From contig JADLFM010000128.1 in assembly GCA_020845495.1 (NCBI GenBank), positions 62,001 to 126,000 on the forward strand: DNA of 64,000 nucleotides, written 5' to 3'. The notes under the pieces are model-generated. The model had not been told where the DNA came from. It searched no databases and was given only the letters and a program-made list of their open reading frames with translations. Position numbers and translations under genes: made by a program. This DNA is from Chloroflexota bacterium. Lineage in GTDB: Bacteria > Chloroflexota > UBA6077 > JACCZL01. Shown piece after piece: positions 25,623 through 35,179 of the stretch (position 1 is its first letter; each line of letters begins with the position of its first letter).

Positions 25623-26752
25623 CCGCCATCCCGCTCGTCGACCTTCGGACCCAGTACCGAGCACTCCGGGGCGAGATCGTGCCAGCCCTCGAGGCCGTGC
25701 TCGACAGCATGCACCTGATGCTCGGCCCGAACGTCCTCGCCTTCGAGACTGAGTTCGCGAACCACGTCGGGGCAGCGCACGCCATCGGCGTTGGCTCGGG
25801 GACGGACGCACTCTATCTGGCGCTGCGAGCGTGTGGCGTCGGTGCGGGCGACGAGGTCATCACGGTCGCGCACACGTTCTTCGCGACGGCCGAAGCGATT
25901 CTCGACCTTGGCGCGGTGCCGGTCCTGGTCGACGTCGACCGTACGTCCTACACGCTCGATCCCGCCCGGCTCGACGCAGCGATCACGCCACGCACTCGCG
26001 CCATCGTCCCGGTCCACCTCTACGGTGGCATGGCCGATATGGATACCATCCTCGCCATCGCACGCCGGCGCGGCCTGGCCGTGGTCGAGGATGCCTGCCA
26101 GGCGCACGGGGCGCGCGATCGGGGCCGGCGGGCCGGCAGTATCGGCGACGCAGCGGCCTTCAGCTTCTACGTGTCGAAGAACCTGGCCGCGTATGGCGAG
26201 GCTGGCGCCGTCACCACCAGTTCGCCAAAGATCGCCGAGCGCGTGCGTCAGCTTCGCGATCACGGCGCCACCGAGAAGTACCGCCATGCCGAGTCTGGGC
26301 GGAACTCGCGGCTCGACGAGCTTCAGGCGGCCGTGCTGCGGGTCAAACTGCGCCACCTCGATGCCTGGAACGTGCGGCGCCGGGCGCTCGCGCGCGAGTA
26401 CGACGCGCTGCTGGACGGCTCGGGCGTCATGGCGCCGGTGGTCCGCCGCGGTGTCGAGCACGTCTTCCATCTCTACGTCGTCGAGGTCGAGGCCGACGCC
26501 CGGGACCGCGTACGCGCGAGCCTGTCGGCGCGTGGCATCGAGACCGGCATCCACTACCCCGTACCGCTCCACCGGCAGCCGGCCTTACAGAGCGGCGTGC
26601 GCATCTCCGGTTCGCTGGCCCAGACCGAGGACGTGGTGGGGAGGATCATCTCGCTCCCGATGTATCCCGAGCTTCAGCCCGAGCAGGTTCAACAGATCGC
26701 GGACTGCCTGAGGGCGAGCGTCGAAGACGCAGCGGCCGGCCTGGCGGTCTAG
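25619..26752 (+). CDS. DegT/DnrJ/EryC1/StrS sugar aminotransferase
   Basis: 377-residue PLP-dependent aminotransferase acting on a nucleotide-linked keto-sugar. PLP Lys187 lies in SFYVSKNLAAYGEAG, D158 in VVEDACQAHGA, and the GSGTDAL cofactor phosphate loop at 59-65. The C-terminal HYPVPLHRQP is the usual substrate-side motif. Start ATG 25619 overlaps the preceding stop (ATGA). WlbC/WbpE-like 3-aminotransferase is the most probable activity, given the Gfo/Idh partner. Sugar identity is inference. Confidence 0.9.
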   Translation: MTAIPLVDLRTQYRALRGEIVPALEAVLDSMHLMLGPNVLAFETEFANHVGAAHAIGVGSGTDALYLALRACGVGAGDEVITVAHTFFATAEAILDLGAVPVLVDVDRTSYTLDPARLDAAITPRTRAIVPVHLYGGMADMDTILAIARRRGLAVVEDACQAHGARDRGRRAGSIGDAAAFSFYVSKNLAAYGEAGAVTTSSPKIAERVRQLRDHGATEKYRHAESGRNSRLDELQAAVLRVKLRHLDAWNVRRRALAREYDALLDGSGVMAPVVRRGVEHVFHLYVVEVEADARDRVRASLSARGIETGIHYPVPLHRQPALQSGVRISGSLAQTEDVVGRIISLPMYPELQPEQVQQIADCLRASVEDAAAGLAV

Positions 26753-26822
26753 GCTCGCAGTGGCGTACCGCTGCGCGCGTGTGTTGGGCTGGTGGAGATC
26801 GACGCGAAGGGCAGGCTTCTAG

Positions 26823-27917
26823 ATGTACTACGCAAGAGACTCGCAGCCAGCTACGAGCGTCGCTCTGTCAGGGCCGACGGTCACCCCGCTCGAGTTCCTC
26901 TGGCGATGGTGGTGGCTTTTCCTCTTCGGAATGCTGCTCGGAGCCGGCGGCGCCTATGAGTATCTCCAGTTCGCGCCGACCTGGTACCAGAGCACGGCCC
27001 TCGTGATGGTGAACACCCAGCAGCCCGATCCAGAGGGCGGGCTGTGGCTGACGTCGAACCCCGGTCGGCTTCAATCGGCCACCCAACTACTGGTCAATCA
27101 GGCCACCTCCCCGCCGGTCTACGCGTCGGTGAGCGCGGCTCTGCCCGACCTCGGGATCAGCCCGTCCGACGTGGCCGATCTGGTCGTCAATAAGCGGGTC
27201 GACGTTCATCAGCAGGATCTGAGCAACTTTATCAGTGTGTCCGTCACCGACCGCGATCCCGAGCGAGCCGCCCGGCTCACCGACGGCTATGCGCGTGGCC
27301 TCGTGGACAACGTCAATGTCCAGATGCGGCAGGTGGCGGAGCGCCGCCGCGCCGAACTGACCCGTCAGATCGAGTTGACGCAGCAGCAGATTCTGGCACT
27401 GCCGCCACGTTCGCTCGATCCGAGCGTCAATTCGACGATCGCGACCATCTACTCGAACCTGCTCCAGAACGTCATCGCGAGTCAATTGAGCCTGGAGTCG
27501 ATCGACCGGACGCTCAGCCCGGTCGCTCAGTACAGCGCTGCCTCAGACGCGATCTCCACCACCAACGTGCGGCGTATCGCGCTGGCCGGCGTGGCGACAG
27601 GTGGTGCCGTTGCGCTGGCGTTCGCCGTGCTCTTCGAGTGGATTCGGCAGCGAAGGATCCAGGCGCGTGAGCGGTTAGCGCGCCAGTCCGCGCACGCGCG
27701 GGTGATCCCCTTCGCCAGCCGAGCGACCCTCCGGAGCGGTCGGGTACGACGGCGGGAGACGCTCCCGCGCCGTGTGGACGTCGTCGTGGTGTCGGGGAGA
27801 GCGGCCGGCGGCGCCGTCGGCCGCGATGCGGCCGACGCGACGACACGGGGGGGCGTAGCCGACTCCTACCCCCGCAAGGCACCTGACAGCCGTCGCCATC
27901 CCGTGGGCGTGCGCTGA
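26823..27917 (+). CDS. Wzz-like polysaccharide chain-length determinant / co-polymerase
   Basis: 364 residues. Two membrane helices (about 24-46 and 252-272) flank an extracytoplasmic helical domain (TDRDPERAARLTDGYARGLV, AERRRAELTRQIELTQQQIL), the PCP architecture that controls polymer length with Wzy. The cytoplasmic tail (~90 residues) is Arg/Ala-rich and has no Walker A/B or Tyr cluster, so this is not a BY-kinase. It sits between the aminotransferase and flippase genes. ATG 26823 follows a 70-base gap without a strong RBS. Confidence 0.82.
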   Translation: MYYARDSQPATSVALSGPTVTPLEFLWRWWWLFLFGMLLGAGGAYEYLQFAPTWYQSTALVMVNTQQPDPEGGLWLTSNPGRLQSATQLLVNQATSPPVYASVSAALPDLGISPSDVADLVVNKRVDVHQQDLSNFISVSVTDRDPERAARLTDGYARGLVDNVNVQMRQVAERRRAELTRQIELTQQQILALPPRSLDPSVNSTIATIYSNLLQNVIASQLSLESIDRTLSPVAQYSAASDAISTTNVRRIALAGVATGGAVALAFAVLFEWIRQRRIQARERLARQSAHARVIPFASRATLRSGRVRRRETLPRRVDVVVVSGRAAGGAVGRDAADATTRGGVADSYPRKAPDSRRHPVGVR

Positions 27918-27929
27918 AGGGATCGGGTG

Positions 27930-29462
27930 ATGTCGCTGTCACTCACCGCCTCCGAAGCATCCGCGGCAATTGGCAAGCGTGCGGCCAGTGGCGCGTTGTG
28001 GATGCTGCTGTCCTTTGGCGCCGCTCGGGGGCTGGCCTTCGCGACGAATCTGGTGCTGGCGCGTCTGCTGAGCCCCAGTGACTTCGGGCTCGTCAGCTAC
28101 GCGATGATCCTGATCGGGCTGTTCACCCTGTTGCAGGATCTCGGCGTGCCGGCCGCCATCATCTACGGTAAGCGCGATCTCGCAGTCGTCGGTGGTACCG
28201 CGCTCACGATCAACGTCGCGGCCGCACTGGTGCTCCTCGGGGTGGCCGTGCTGGGTTCGCCGATGATGGCCTCGCTGAGCGGCCACGAGGAGACGGCTTC
28301 GATCGTCGTCGCGCTCGCGGTCGGGCTGGTGCTCTCAGCCATCGGCTCGGTGCAGGGGGCTGTCCTGGTCAAGGAGTTGGCCTTCCGTCGCAAGGTCATC
28401 CCGGAGGTGGTGCCGCCGCTGGTGTCCGGCATCGTTTCCATAAGCGCGGCGCTGCTCGGCTTCGGGGTCTGGAGCCTCGTGTACGGCTACCTCACCCGGG
28501 TAACCGTCTCGTCGATCCTGCTCTGGTCGCTCACGAACGTTCGCCCCAGGCCCGAATTCAGGTGGTCGGTCGCCGCCGACCTGTTGTCCTACGGCGGCCA
28601 TGTCTCCTTCAACTCGATGATTGGCGTCATCGCGTCGAACGTCGACTATTTCATCATCGGATCGCTGCTTGGGGCGGCGCAGCTTGGGCTGTACACCCTG
28701 GCGTTCGTCTTCGCCGGGCTGCCGTCCCTGGTCTCGAACGAGGTGTTGGCGAAGACCACCTTCCCGGCCTACTCACGCCTGAAGCAGGATCGCGAGGGTC
28801 TGATCGGCCTCTTCTCCAACGTGATGACGCTGGCTTGTTGTTTCGCAATCCCGGCCGGCATTGCTCTGTACATCCTTGCACCGGCCTGGTTGCCCAGGGT
28901 GCTCGGGCAGAAGTGGGCCGGCGCTGTGGAGTCGCTCCAACTGCTGACGGCGTACGGCGTGCTCCGTTCGATCGTCTTCACCTTCCCTCCGGTCTTCAAG
29001 TCGGTTGGGCGGCCGGACGTGGTCTGGAAGCTGAACCTCGCGCGGCTGCTGATCCTCGCGCCGATCATGTGGTGGGCGGTGAGCTTCGGCATCGCGGGCG
29101 TCGCAGCCTCACAAGCCGCGATCTACGCCGTCTTCGTCCCGATCAACGGGTACTACGTGGCGCGGACGGTCGGGCTGCCCCTCAGCCAGTTCTTCCGACT
29201 CATCGTGCCACAGGCGGCAGCCGGCTTCGTGGCGATCGCGCTCGTCATGGCGCTGAACGGCGTGCCAGAAGGCCAAAGGCTGCTGTCCACCCTGACCGGC
29301 TCGCTCGTGATCGCGATTCTCGTCACGACCCTCTTTTTCGCCATCGTCGCCCGGTTCAACTCGCGCGCGGTGGACCTGGCGCGCGCTGGCATTGCCGAGA
29401 TCGCTGGGCACAGCCGCTGGGTGGCCGTGTGGCCAGGCCGGATGAGTAGGAGGCCAGTGTGA
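27930..29462 (+). CDS. Wzx-type lipid-linked oligosaccharide flippase
   Basis: 510-residue MOP-superfamily membrane protein with about 12-14 helices. Family features: GALWMLLSFGAARGLAFATN in helix 1, LARLLSPSDFGLVSYAMI, QDLGVPAAIIY and a repeated half-structure. It would move undecaprenyl-linked repeat units outward for polymerisation. ATG 27930 follows AAGGGA; the preceding GTG is a minor alternative. The stop overlaps the next gene's GTG (GTGA). Confidence 0.88.
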   Translation: MSLSLTASEASAAIGKRAASGALWMLLSFGAARGLAFATNLVLARLLSPSDFGLVSYAMILIGLFTLLQDLGVPAAIIYGKRDLAVVGGTALTINVAAALVLLGVAVLGSPMMASLSGHEETASIVVALAVGLVLSAIGSVQGAVLVKELAFRRKVIPEVVPPLVSGIVSISAALLGFGVWSLVYGYLTRVTVSSILLWSLTNVRPRPEFRWSVAADLLSYGGHVSFNSMIGVIASNVDYFIIGSLLGAAQLGLYTLAFVFAGLPSLVSNEVLAKTTFPAYSRLKQDREGLIGLFSNVMTLACCFAIPAGIALYILAPAWLPRVLGQKWAGAVESLQLLTAYGVLRSIVFTFPPVFKSVGRPDVVWKLNLARLLILAPIMWWAVSFGIAGVAASQAAIYAVFVPINGYYVARTVGLPLSQFFRLIVPQAAAGFVAIALVMALNGVPEGQRLLSTLTGSLVIAILVTTLFFAIVARFNSRAVDLARAGIAEIAGHSRWVAVWPGRMSRRPV

Positions 29463-30943
29463 AGCAGACCCCGGACCGTCTTCCCTACGCCCTGGAGCGG
29501 ATGCGAAAGCGCCTCAGCCGTCTGCGGCGCTGGACGCGACGCGAGCTACGCCCAGGGCTGCATGCCGTGGTCGGGTTCGGCTCGGGGGTGTTCCGATCCC
29601 GCCGCGCGGCGCCCTCATTGACCACGCTGCGCCAGCGTGCCGAACGGTGGGTGGCGTGCCCCGGCGTTGCGGAGCACGTCGACCGCCTGCCTGAGTACCT
29701 CTCCGCGCAGGGCATCCGCTACGTCGCCGGCCGGCACGCGCTCTACGTGCCACCCCAGGCGCGCCTCGCGGACGTTCTGGGCACGTTCGTCTCGGCGTAC
29801 CCGGCCGAGGCTGGCTTCAAGTTTGTTCGAGAAGCGGGTGAGCCGGAAGGCCACCCGGGCTCGGCCAACGGCAGCGGTCTGAATGCCGCGGGCGGCCCCG
29901 CCTCTGCCCGCGAGCGTCTGGCCCATACCGCGAACGGTCTCTACGTCCTCGGGTTGGGGCCGCGCCTCTACGACGTAGCCGAACTGAGCGCGGGGAATCG
30001 GAGTCTGGTCTGCCTCGTGGTCGAGCACGTCGAGGGCGGGCCAGTGCCCAACGGAGATCGGCGTGCCTTCGACGAGCGCGTCCGGCGACTCGTCGGCACG
30101 AACGCCGGAGGAGCGGCGGCGTTCGGCGGGGTACGGCTCGGGGAGACGAACGGCGCCGGACGCGTGAACGGCACCGTCGACGGGCAGGCGGATCTGCTTC
30201 GGCGCACCCATGATGGCCAGGTCCTGTACGTCGGCGGACGGCCGCCATGCGTGGTGGACCGCGACGCCATCCTGCGTCGGGTGTTGCGGTCCACGACCGA
30301 CCGCTTCCACTTCGGCGACCGCCGGCTGCTGCGGGGCGGTCGCCGCTACCTCTACCAGAGCGTGCCGGGTGTCGAGGAGGGCAAGCGCGATACCGAGCGG
30401 CGCTGGACCTGCTTCTCGGCGCTCATGCGGCAGCACGGCATTACGGTCAATGGCCGGGTCGTCTTTGACGTCGGATGCAACGCTGGCATGATGCTGGCGC
30501 ATGCCCTCGCCGATGGCGCGCATTGGGGCATGGGCTGGGATCGCCCGGAGGTCGCGCCTGCCTCCGATCTGCTCCAGGTCGCGATGGGCAACACCCGCAC
30601 CCGCTTCGTGGGGGCCGCGCTATCCGAGGCGTATCCCCTCTCGCAGGACGTGCCAGACTGGCTGCGGCACGCCGCTGGCGACTCGATCGTGTTCTACCTG
30701 GCTGTGCGTCGACACATCGGGATGCTAACCGACCTGGCCAATCTCCCGTGGACGACGGTGCTCTACGAGGGCCATCAAAACGACGCACCAGCGGAGACCG
30801 AGCGCAGCATCCGGATCGCCGAACAGCGCTGGGGCTGCCGGCTGCTCGCGATGACCGAGATCGTCGACGGCGACTCGAGCTCTCGCCCGGTCGCGCTGCT
30901 CGTGCGAGACGCAGTGCGCGATGGCCCGCGGAACGGGCGGTAA
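29459..30943 (+). CDS. SAM methyltransferase with degenerate kinase-like N-terminus
   Basis: 494 residues, paralog of 12013-13539. The C-terminal methyltransferase domain has VVFDVGCNAGMMLAHAL near residue 335 and GMGWDRPEV. The N-terminal domain shares LYVPPQARL, GPRLYDVAEL and LLRRTHDGQVLYV, but where the paralog has YVDF this protein has YVGG, and an Asn/Gly/Ala-rich insertion interrupts the region; kinase activity is therefore unlikely. TAGGAGG precedes the GTG start, which overlaps the flippase stop. A glycan or lipid-linked sugar methyltransferase is the likely role (inference). Confidence 0.75.
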   Translation: MKQTPDRLPYALERMRKRLSRLRRWTRRELRPGLHAVVGFGSGVFRSRRAAPSLTTLRQRAERWVACPGVAEHVDRLPEYLSAQGIRYVAGRHALYVPPQARLADVLGTFVSAYPAEAGFKFVREAGEPEGHPGSANGSGLNAAGGPASARERLAHTANGLYVLGLGPRLYDVAELSAGNRSLVCLVVEHVEGGPVPNGDRRAFDERVRRLVGTNAGGAAAFGGVRLGETNGAGRVNGTVDGQADLLRRTHDGQVLYVGGRPPCVVDRDAILRRVLRSTTDRFHFGDRRLLRGGRRYLYQSVPGVEEGKRDTERRWTCFSALMRQHGITVNGRVVFDVGCNAGMMLAHALADGAHWGMGWDRPEVAPASDLLQVAMGNTRTRFVGAALSEAYPLSQDVPDWLRHAAGDSIVFYLAVRRHIGMLTDLANLPWTTVLYEGHQNDAPAETERSIRIAEQRWGCRLLAMTEIVDGDSSSRPVALLVRDAVRDGPRNGR

Positions 30944-30948
30944 GCGGG

Positions 30949-32202
30949 ATGCATACCCTTCTCTTCCCGACCCCGTTTCTGGTCGTTGGCGGTGCGCAGC
31001 AGCAGTTGCTGACGCTGGTGCGCGGCCTCGATCTGTCACGCTTCCGGCCAATCGTCGCACCGATGTACCCGGGCGGCGGGCTCGAAGAAACGTTCCGGGC
31101 GATCCCCGGTCTGGAGGTGGTTCCGCTCGGGCGAGCCGGGAAGTACGATGCTTCGACCCTGTGGCGGCTGGCCCGGCTCATCCGCGAGCGCCACGTCGAC
31201 CTCGTGCACCCCTACGTCAGCCCCGCAACCTTCTTCGGACTGATTCCCGGCTACCTGTCGCGCGGCGTGGTGACGGTGGTGTCCGAGCGCGGCGGCTCGC
31301 GGCGGACCTATCACGGCGGCGCTGGCGTGTATGTGCGCGCCGAAGGGTGGCTGAGCCGCTTCGCCGATGCGGCCGTCGCGAACAGCGAAGCTGGGCGCGC
31401 CCTGCTACGCGAGCAGGGCGTTCCGGACCAGAAGATCCGGATCATCTGTAACGGCGTCGACCGACGGCGTCTGGACGTGGATCGAGCACGGGTTGCGGCG
31501 CACCGCCGCCGCCTCGGGGTGCCGGCCGGCGGAAAGGTCGTCGGAATTCTGGCGACTCTGACCCCCGCCAAGGACCACCCCACCTTCCTGCGGGCCGCGC
31601 GTACCATCGCGGATCGCGATCCGAGCGTGCGCTTCGCCATCGTCGGCGACGGTCCCTGTCGATCCGACCTGGAGCGTCTGACAGAGTTGCTCGGACTGTC
31701 CGAGCGGGTGGTCTTCTTCGGGAATCAGCAGTGGGTGGCCGACTACCTCGCGGCGTGCGACGTGCTGGTATCGTCGTCGCGCGACAAAGAGGGACACTCG
31801 AACTCGATCCTCGAGGCGATGTTCCTCAACGTGCCGGTCGTGGCAGCCGACGTCGGAGGCACCCGTGAACTGGTGCAGGACGGCCTGACCGGCCGCCTCG
31901 TCCAGATCGGGGACGACAGGGCAATTGCCCGCGCCGTGCTCGACCTGCGAGCGAGTTCGGCTGAGGCCACCCGGCTGACGACTCGTGCGCGGCAGATGGT
32001 CGAGCGTCGCTTCACGCCCGAACGAATGGTCGCCGAGTACGAGGCACTCTACGAGAGCCTGCTCGCAGCGAGCCGGCGAAGCGCGCGAGCAGGCTGGCGA
32101 GGCGCGCGAGCAGGCTGGCGAGGCGCGGCCGGCTCGCGGGCCGACGTGCGCCCGGTGGCCGATGTGCGCCCGGTGGCTGACGCCCGCGCGGTGTGCGAAT
32201 GA
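30949..32202 (+). CDS. GT4-family glycosyltransferase
   Basis: 417 residues with a GT-B fold. N-terminal FPTPFLVVGGAQQQLLTLVR (GGA loop near the acceptor); C-terminal donor site with VGILATLTPAKDHPTFLRAA, FAIVGDGP and SSSRDKEGHSNSILEAM (EX7E-like), then NVPVVAADVGGTREL. Retaining enzyme; donor unknown. ATG 30949 lies five bases after the previous stop; the upstream open frame is a shadow of the methyltransferase gene. The C-terminal ~40 residues are encoded by short tandem repeats and look dispensable. Confidence 0.85.
   Translation: MHTLLFPTPFLVVGGAQQQLLTLVRGLDLSRFRPIVAPMYPGGGLEETFRAIPGLEVVPLGRAGKYDASTLWRLARLIRERHVDLVHPYVSPATFFGLIPGYLSRGVVTVVSERGGSRRTYHGGAGVYVRAEGWLSRFADAAVANSEAGRALLREQGVPDQKIRIICNGVDRRRLDVDRARVAAHRRRLGVPAGGKVVGILATLTPAKDHPTFLRAARTIADRDPSVRFAIVGDGPCRSDLERLTELLGLSERVVFFGNQQWVADYLAACDVLVSSSRDKEGHSNSILEAMFLNVPVVAADVGGTRELVQDGLTGRLVQIGDDRAIARAVLDLRASSAEATRLTTRARQMVERRFTPERMVAEYEALYESLLAASRRSARAGWRGARAGWRGAAGSRADVRPVADVRPVADARAVCE
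32081..32178. repeat. Short tandem repeats in the GT4 gene tail
   Basis: A 21-bp unit ending CAGGCTGGCGAG is duplicated exactly (32081-32101, 32102-32122), and an 18-bp unit ending GTGCGCCCGGTGGC is duplicated (32143-32160, 32161-32178). They encode the low-complexity C-terminus of the glycosyltransferase. Confidence 0.7.
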
Positions 32203-32360
32203 ATGGCCTGGTTGTGGTCGTAACGTCGATCTCGCGTGGGCACGCCGCCCGCGCGGTGTCGGTCGTCAGCGCTCAGAAACGAGCGGCCCTATCGCCGGGC
32301 GGCCGAGGACACCTCCCGACGTCCGGAGCAGTATCTCAGCGTCCGAAGGAGCGGTGAACG

Positions 32361-33674
32361 ATGCGTGTATCGATCTTCGGGCTTGGCTACGTTGGCTGCG
32401 TCTCGGCGGCCTGTCTCGCCTCGAGTGGGCACGAGGTGATCGGCGTCGATACTGATCCGATCAAACTCGGCTTTCTCCGTGAGGGGCTCAGCCCGATCGT
32501 CGAGCCGGGCCTCGGCGATCTCATCCGCACGGGCGTTGACGCCGGACGACTGCGAGTGACCGACGATGCGCGCGCCGCCGTGTTCGACACCGACCTGAGC
32601 CTCGTCTGCGTCGGCACGCCGAGCGCCGACAATGGCAGCGTCGATCTGCGCTACGCCCGCCGTGTCGCCGAGGATATCGGCCGGGGCCTGCGCGATAAGG
32701 ACGAGTATCACCTGGTCGTCTTCCGGAGCACGATGCTGCCCGGCAGCGTCGAGGACGTGCTGCGTCCGATCCTCGAGGAGGACTCAGGGAAGCAGGCCGG
32801 GCCTGAATTCGGCCTCGCCTACAACCCGGAGTTCTTGCGCGAGGGCAGCTCGGTCTCCGACTTCTACCATCCGCCGCGCACCGTCATCGGGGAATTAGAC
32901 GCAGCCAGCGGCGATCTTCTCGGAATCATCTACGCCGACGTCGAAGCGCCGCTGGTGCGGACGTCGATCCGGACCGCCGAGATGGTCAAGTACGTGGACA
33001 ACGCCTTCCACGCCCTCAAGGTGACCTTCGCTAACGAGATCGGCGCGCTCTGCAAGCGAGAGGCGCTCGACAGCTACGAGGTGATGGAGATCTTCGCGCT
33101 CGACACCAAGCTGAACCTCTCACCGGCCTATCTGAAGCCGGGCGCAGCGTTTGGGGGGTCGTGCCTGCCGAAGGATCTGCGGGCGCTGACCCAGCGCGCC
33201 CGCAGTCAGGATCTGTCCGTGCCGCTCCTCGAGTCCGTGCTCACCAGCAACGAACGTCACAAGCGAGAGGCGCTCGATCTGGTGCTGCGTGAGGGCCGGC
33301 GGCGCGTGGGGGTGCTCGGGCTGAGCTTCAAAGCCGGTACCGACGACCTGCGCGAGAGCCCCACCGTCGAGTTGGTCGAGGCGCTGATCGGGAAAGGGTA
33401 CGACGTGGCTATCTACGACCGGAACGTGTCGATGTCGTCCATTTTCGGCAGCAACCGCGCCTACATCGAGCGTGAAGTGCCGCACATCTCGTCGCTCATG
33501 CTCGACAGCATCGACGAGTTGATGTCTCGGTCGGACGTGCTGGTCGTGGCGAACCGCGACGCCGAGTTCCACGATCTGCCGCGCCGGCTGCGCGACGATC
33601 AGACGCTCATCGACCTCGTCCGCATCCCGCACGAGGACGCCCGTGAGGAGCAGTACGTTGGCATTGCGTGGTAG
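32361..33674 (+). CDS. GDP-mannose/UDP-sugar 6-dehydrogenase (AlgD-like)
   Basis: 437 residues. N-terminal Rossmann MRVSIFGLGYVGCV; catalytic Cys near residue 270 in AFGGSCLPKDLRAL, which matches AlgD (AFGGSCLPKD) rather than Ugd (GFGGSCFPKD). The C-terminal UDPG_MGDP_dh_C domain has LGLSFKAGTDDLRESPTVEL. It performs a two-step NAD+ oxidation at C6 to a uronic acid. AAGGAG lies upstream of the ATG. With the Gfo/Idh and DegT pair, the polymer probably contains a uronate. WbpA-type UDP-GlcNAc dehydrogenase is a possible alternative. Confidence 0.88.
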   Translation: MRVSIFGLGYVGCVSAACLASSGHEVIGVDTDPIKLGFLREGLSPIVEPGLGDLIRTGVDAGRLRVTDDARAAVFDTDLSLVCVGTPSADNGSVDLRYARRVAEDIGRGLRDKDEYHLVVFRSTMLPGSVEDVLRPILEEDSGKQAGPEFGLAYNPEFLREGSSVSDFYHPPRTVIGELDAASGDLLGIIYADVEAPLVRTSIRTAEMVKYVDNAFHALKVTFANEIGALCKREALDSYEVMEIFALDTKLNLSPAYLKPGAAFGGSCLPKDLRALTQRARSQDLSVPLLESVLTSNERHKREALDLVLREGRRRVGVLGLSFKAGTDDLRESPTVELVEALIGKGYDVAIYDRNVSMSSIFGSNRAYIEREVPHISSLMLDSIDELMSRSDVLVVANRDAEFHDLPRRLRDDQTLIDLVRIPHEDAREEQYVGIAW

Positions 33675-35178
33675 AGCGGGGCGTGGCACACCGCGCGGAC
33701 GCATTCTGATCCTCGACGAGAACCTGCCGGTACCGTTCGACCGGCGCGTCTGGCTCGAAGCGACGACGCTCCGGGACGCTGGCTACACGGTCAGCGTGAT
33801 CTGCCCGAAAGGCGAGGGTGACTACCGCGAGAGTCGCGTTCGGCTCGACGGCATCGACGTCTACCGTTTCTCGGTTCCCCGCAGTGCTGACGGCTTCATC
33901 GCCCACGTACAGGAGTACGCTGTCGCGATGGCAGCGATGACACTGCTGACCCTGCGTGTCTGGCAGCGTCACGGCTTCGACGCCATCCACGCCTGCAACC
34001 CGCCTGATCTGCTGTTCGCGATCGGCGCGCTGTTCAAGCCCTTCGGCGTGAAGTTCGTATTCGATCAACACGACCTGACGCCGGAGCTCTTTCGGGTCCA
34101 ATTCGGCGGCCGGTTTCCCGGCGTCATCGCCGCCCTGCGCGGCCTGGAGTGGCTGACCTTCAAGACGGCGGATCGCGTGTTGGCAACGAACGAGTCGCTC
34201 AAGGAGCTTGCCAACCGGCGCGGCGGCGTCCCGCTCGACCGGATCTCCGTGGTGCGGACTGGGCCTGACTTCGAGCGGCTGCGCCGAGTACCGGCCGGGC
34301 CTGAGCTGAGGCGAGGTAAGCGCTTCCTGGTGGCCTACGTTGGCGTGATGGGCCAGCAGGACGGCGTCGATCTGGCGATCCACGCGGCGCAACGCGTCAT
34401 CCACGACTTCGGCCGCCACGACGTCCATTTCACGTTCATCGGCGCGGGCGACCATGTGTCTGACCTCCGCCGGCTCGCCGGCGACTTGGGGCTGGATGAG
34501 GACGTCGAGTTCACCGGTCGGATCTCCGATGCCGACCTGATCCGCTACCTGTCTACCGCCGACGTCTGTCTGTCGCCGGACCCGGCCAACGGCTTCAACG
34601 AGCTCCACACCATGACCAAGACGATGGAGTACATGGCACTTGGACGCCCGGTCGTCGCTTTCGATCTGCGCGAGACCCGCTACTCGGCGCAGGATGCTGC
34701 GCTGTACGCCCCGCCCAACGACGTGGATGCCTTCGCGGCGGCCATCGTGCGGCTCCTCGAGGACGAAGGGCTACGTGCGCGGCTCGGAGCGGCCGGGCGG
34801 GAGCGGGTCGAACACGTGCTGGCCTGGGACCACACCCGCCAGGCATTGCTGGCCGCGTACGAATGTCTGCTCGGCGACGGTCAGGCCACAGACGTCGTCA
34901 TCAGCCAGGGAGTCGAGCCAGCCACGACCCAGCCGGAGTCAGCCAGCGCGACCGAAGAGGCGGCGACCGGTGGTACGCCACCTGAACGTACGCCCGTCAG
35001 GCGCACGTCGGTCAAGCCCAGGTCGACCGCTCGTGCGCCGGCCAGGCGCACGTCGACCCCGCGCAGATCGACCGAACACGTTGAGGACGAGCGCGATGAT
35101 GCCGCGCACGTAGAGACCGGTCGCGAGCACGCCCTTCAACGCGTCGGGCAGGGCGAAGCGCCCGGTGAGGGCGAGTAA
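33658..35178 (+). CDS. GT4-family glycosyltransferase with low-complexity C-terminus
   Basis: About 506 residues. N-terminal DENLPVPFDRRVWLEATTLRD and FDQHDLTPELFR; donor site VAYVGVMGQQDGVDLAI, FIGAGDH and NGFNELHTMTKTMEYMALG, GRPVVAFD (EX7E region). This resembles WfgS/WlbH-like retaining GTs. From about residue 400 on, the chain becomes Thr/Pro/Arg-rich and disordered. TTG 33658 is favoured because GAGGAG lies seven bases upstream; GTG 33643 is the alternative. Either start overlaps the end of the dehydrogenase gene. Confidence 0.82.
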   Translation: MALRGRAGRGTPRGRILILDENLPVPFDRRVWLEATTLRDAGYTVSVICPKGEGDYRESRVRLDGIDVYRFSVPRSADGFIAHVQEYAVAMAAMTLLTLRVWQRHGFDAIHACNPPDLLFAIGALFKPFGVKFVFDQHDLTPELFRVQFGGRFPGVIAALRGLEWLTFKTADRVLATNESLKELANRRGGVPLDRISVVRTGPDFERLRRVPAGPELRRGKRFLVAYVGVMGQQDGVDLAIHAAQRVIHDFGRHDVHFTFIGAGDHVSDLRRLAGDLGLDEDVEFTGRISDADLIRYLSTADVCLSPDPANGFNELHTMTKTMEYMALGRPVVAFDLRETRYSAQDAALYAPPNDVDAFAAAIVRLLEDEGLRARLGAAGRERVEHVLAWDHTRQALLAAYECLLGDGQATDVVISQGVEPATTQPESASATEEAATGGTPPERTPVRRTSVKPRSTARAPARRTSTPRRSTEHVEDERDDAAHVETGREHALQRVGQGEAPGEGE

Positions 35179-35179
35179 G

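Noticed and set aside
32199..32357. 52-residue ORF between the GT4 and AlgD-like genes (ATGA overlap)
   Set aside because: Composition looks random, no RBS beyond the overlap and no recognisable feature; likely coincidental filling of the gap.
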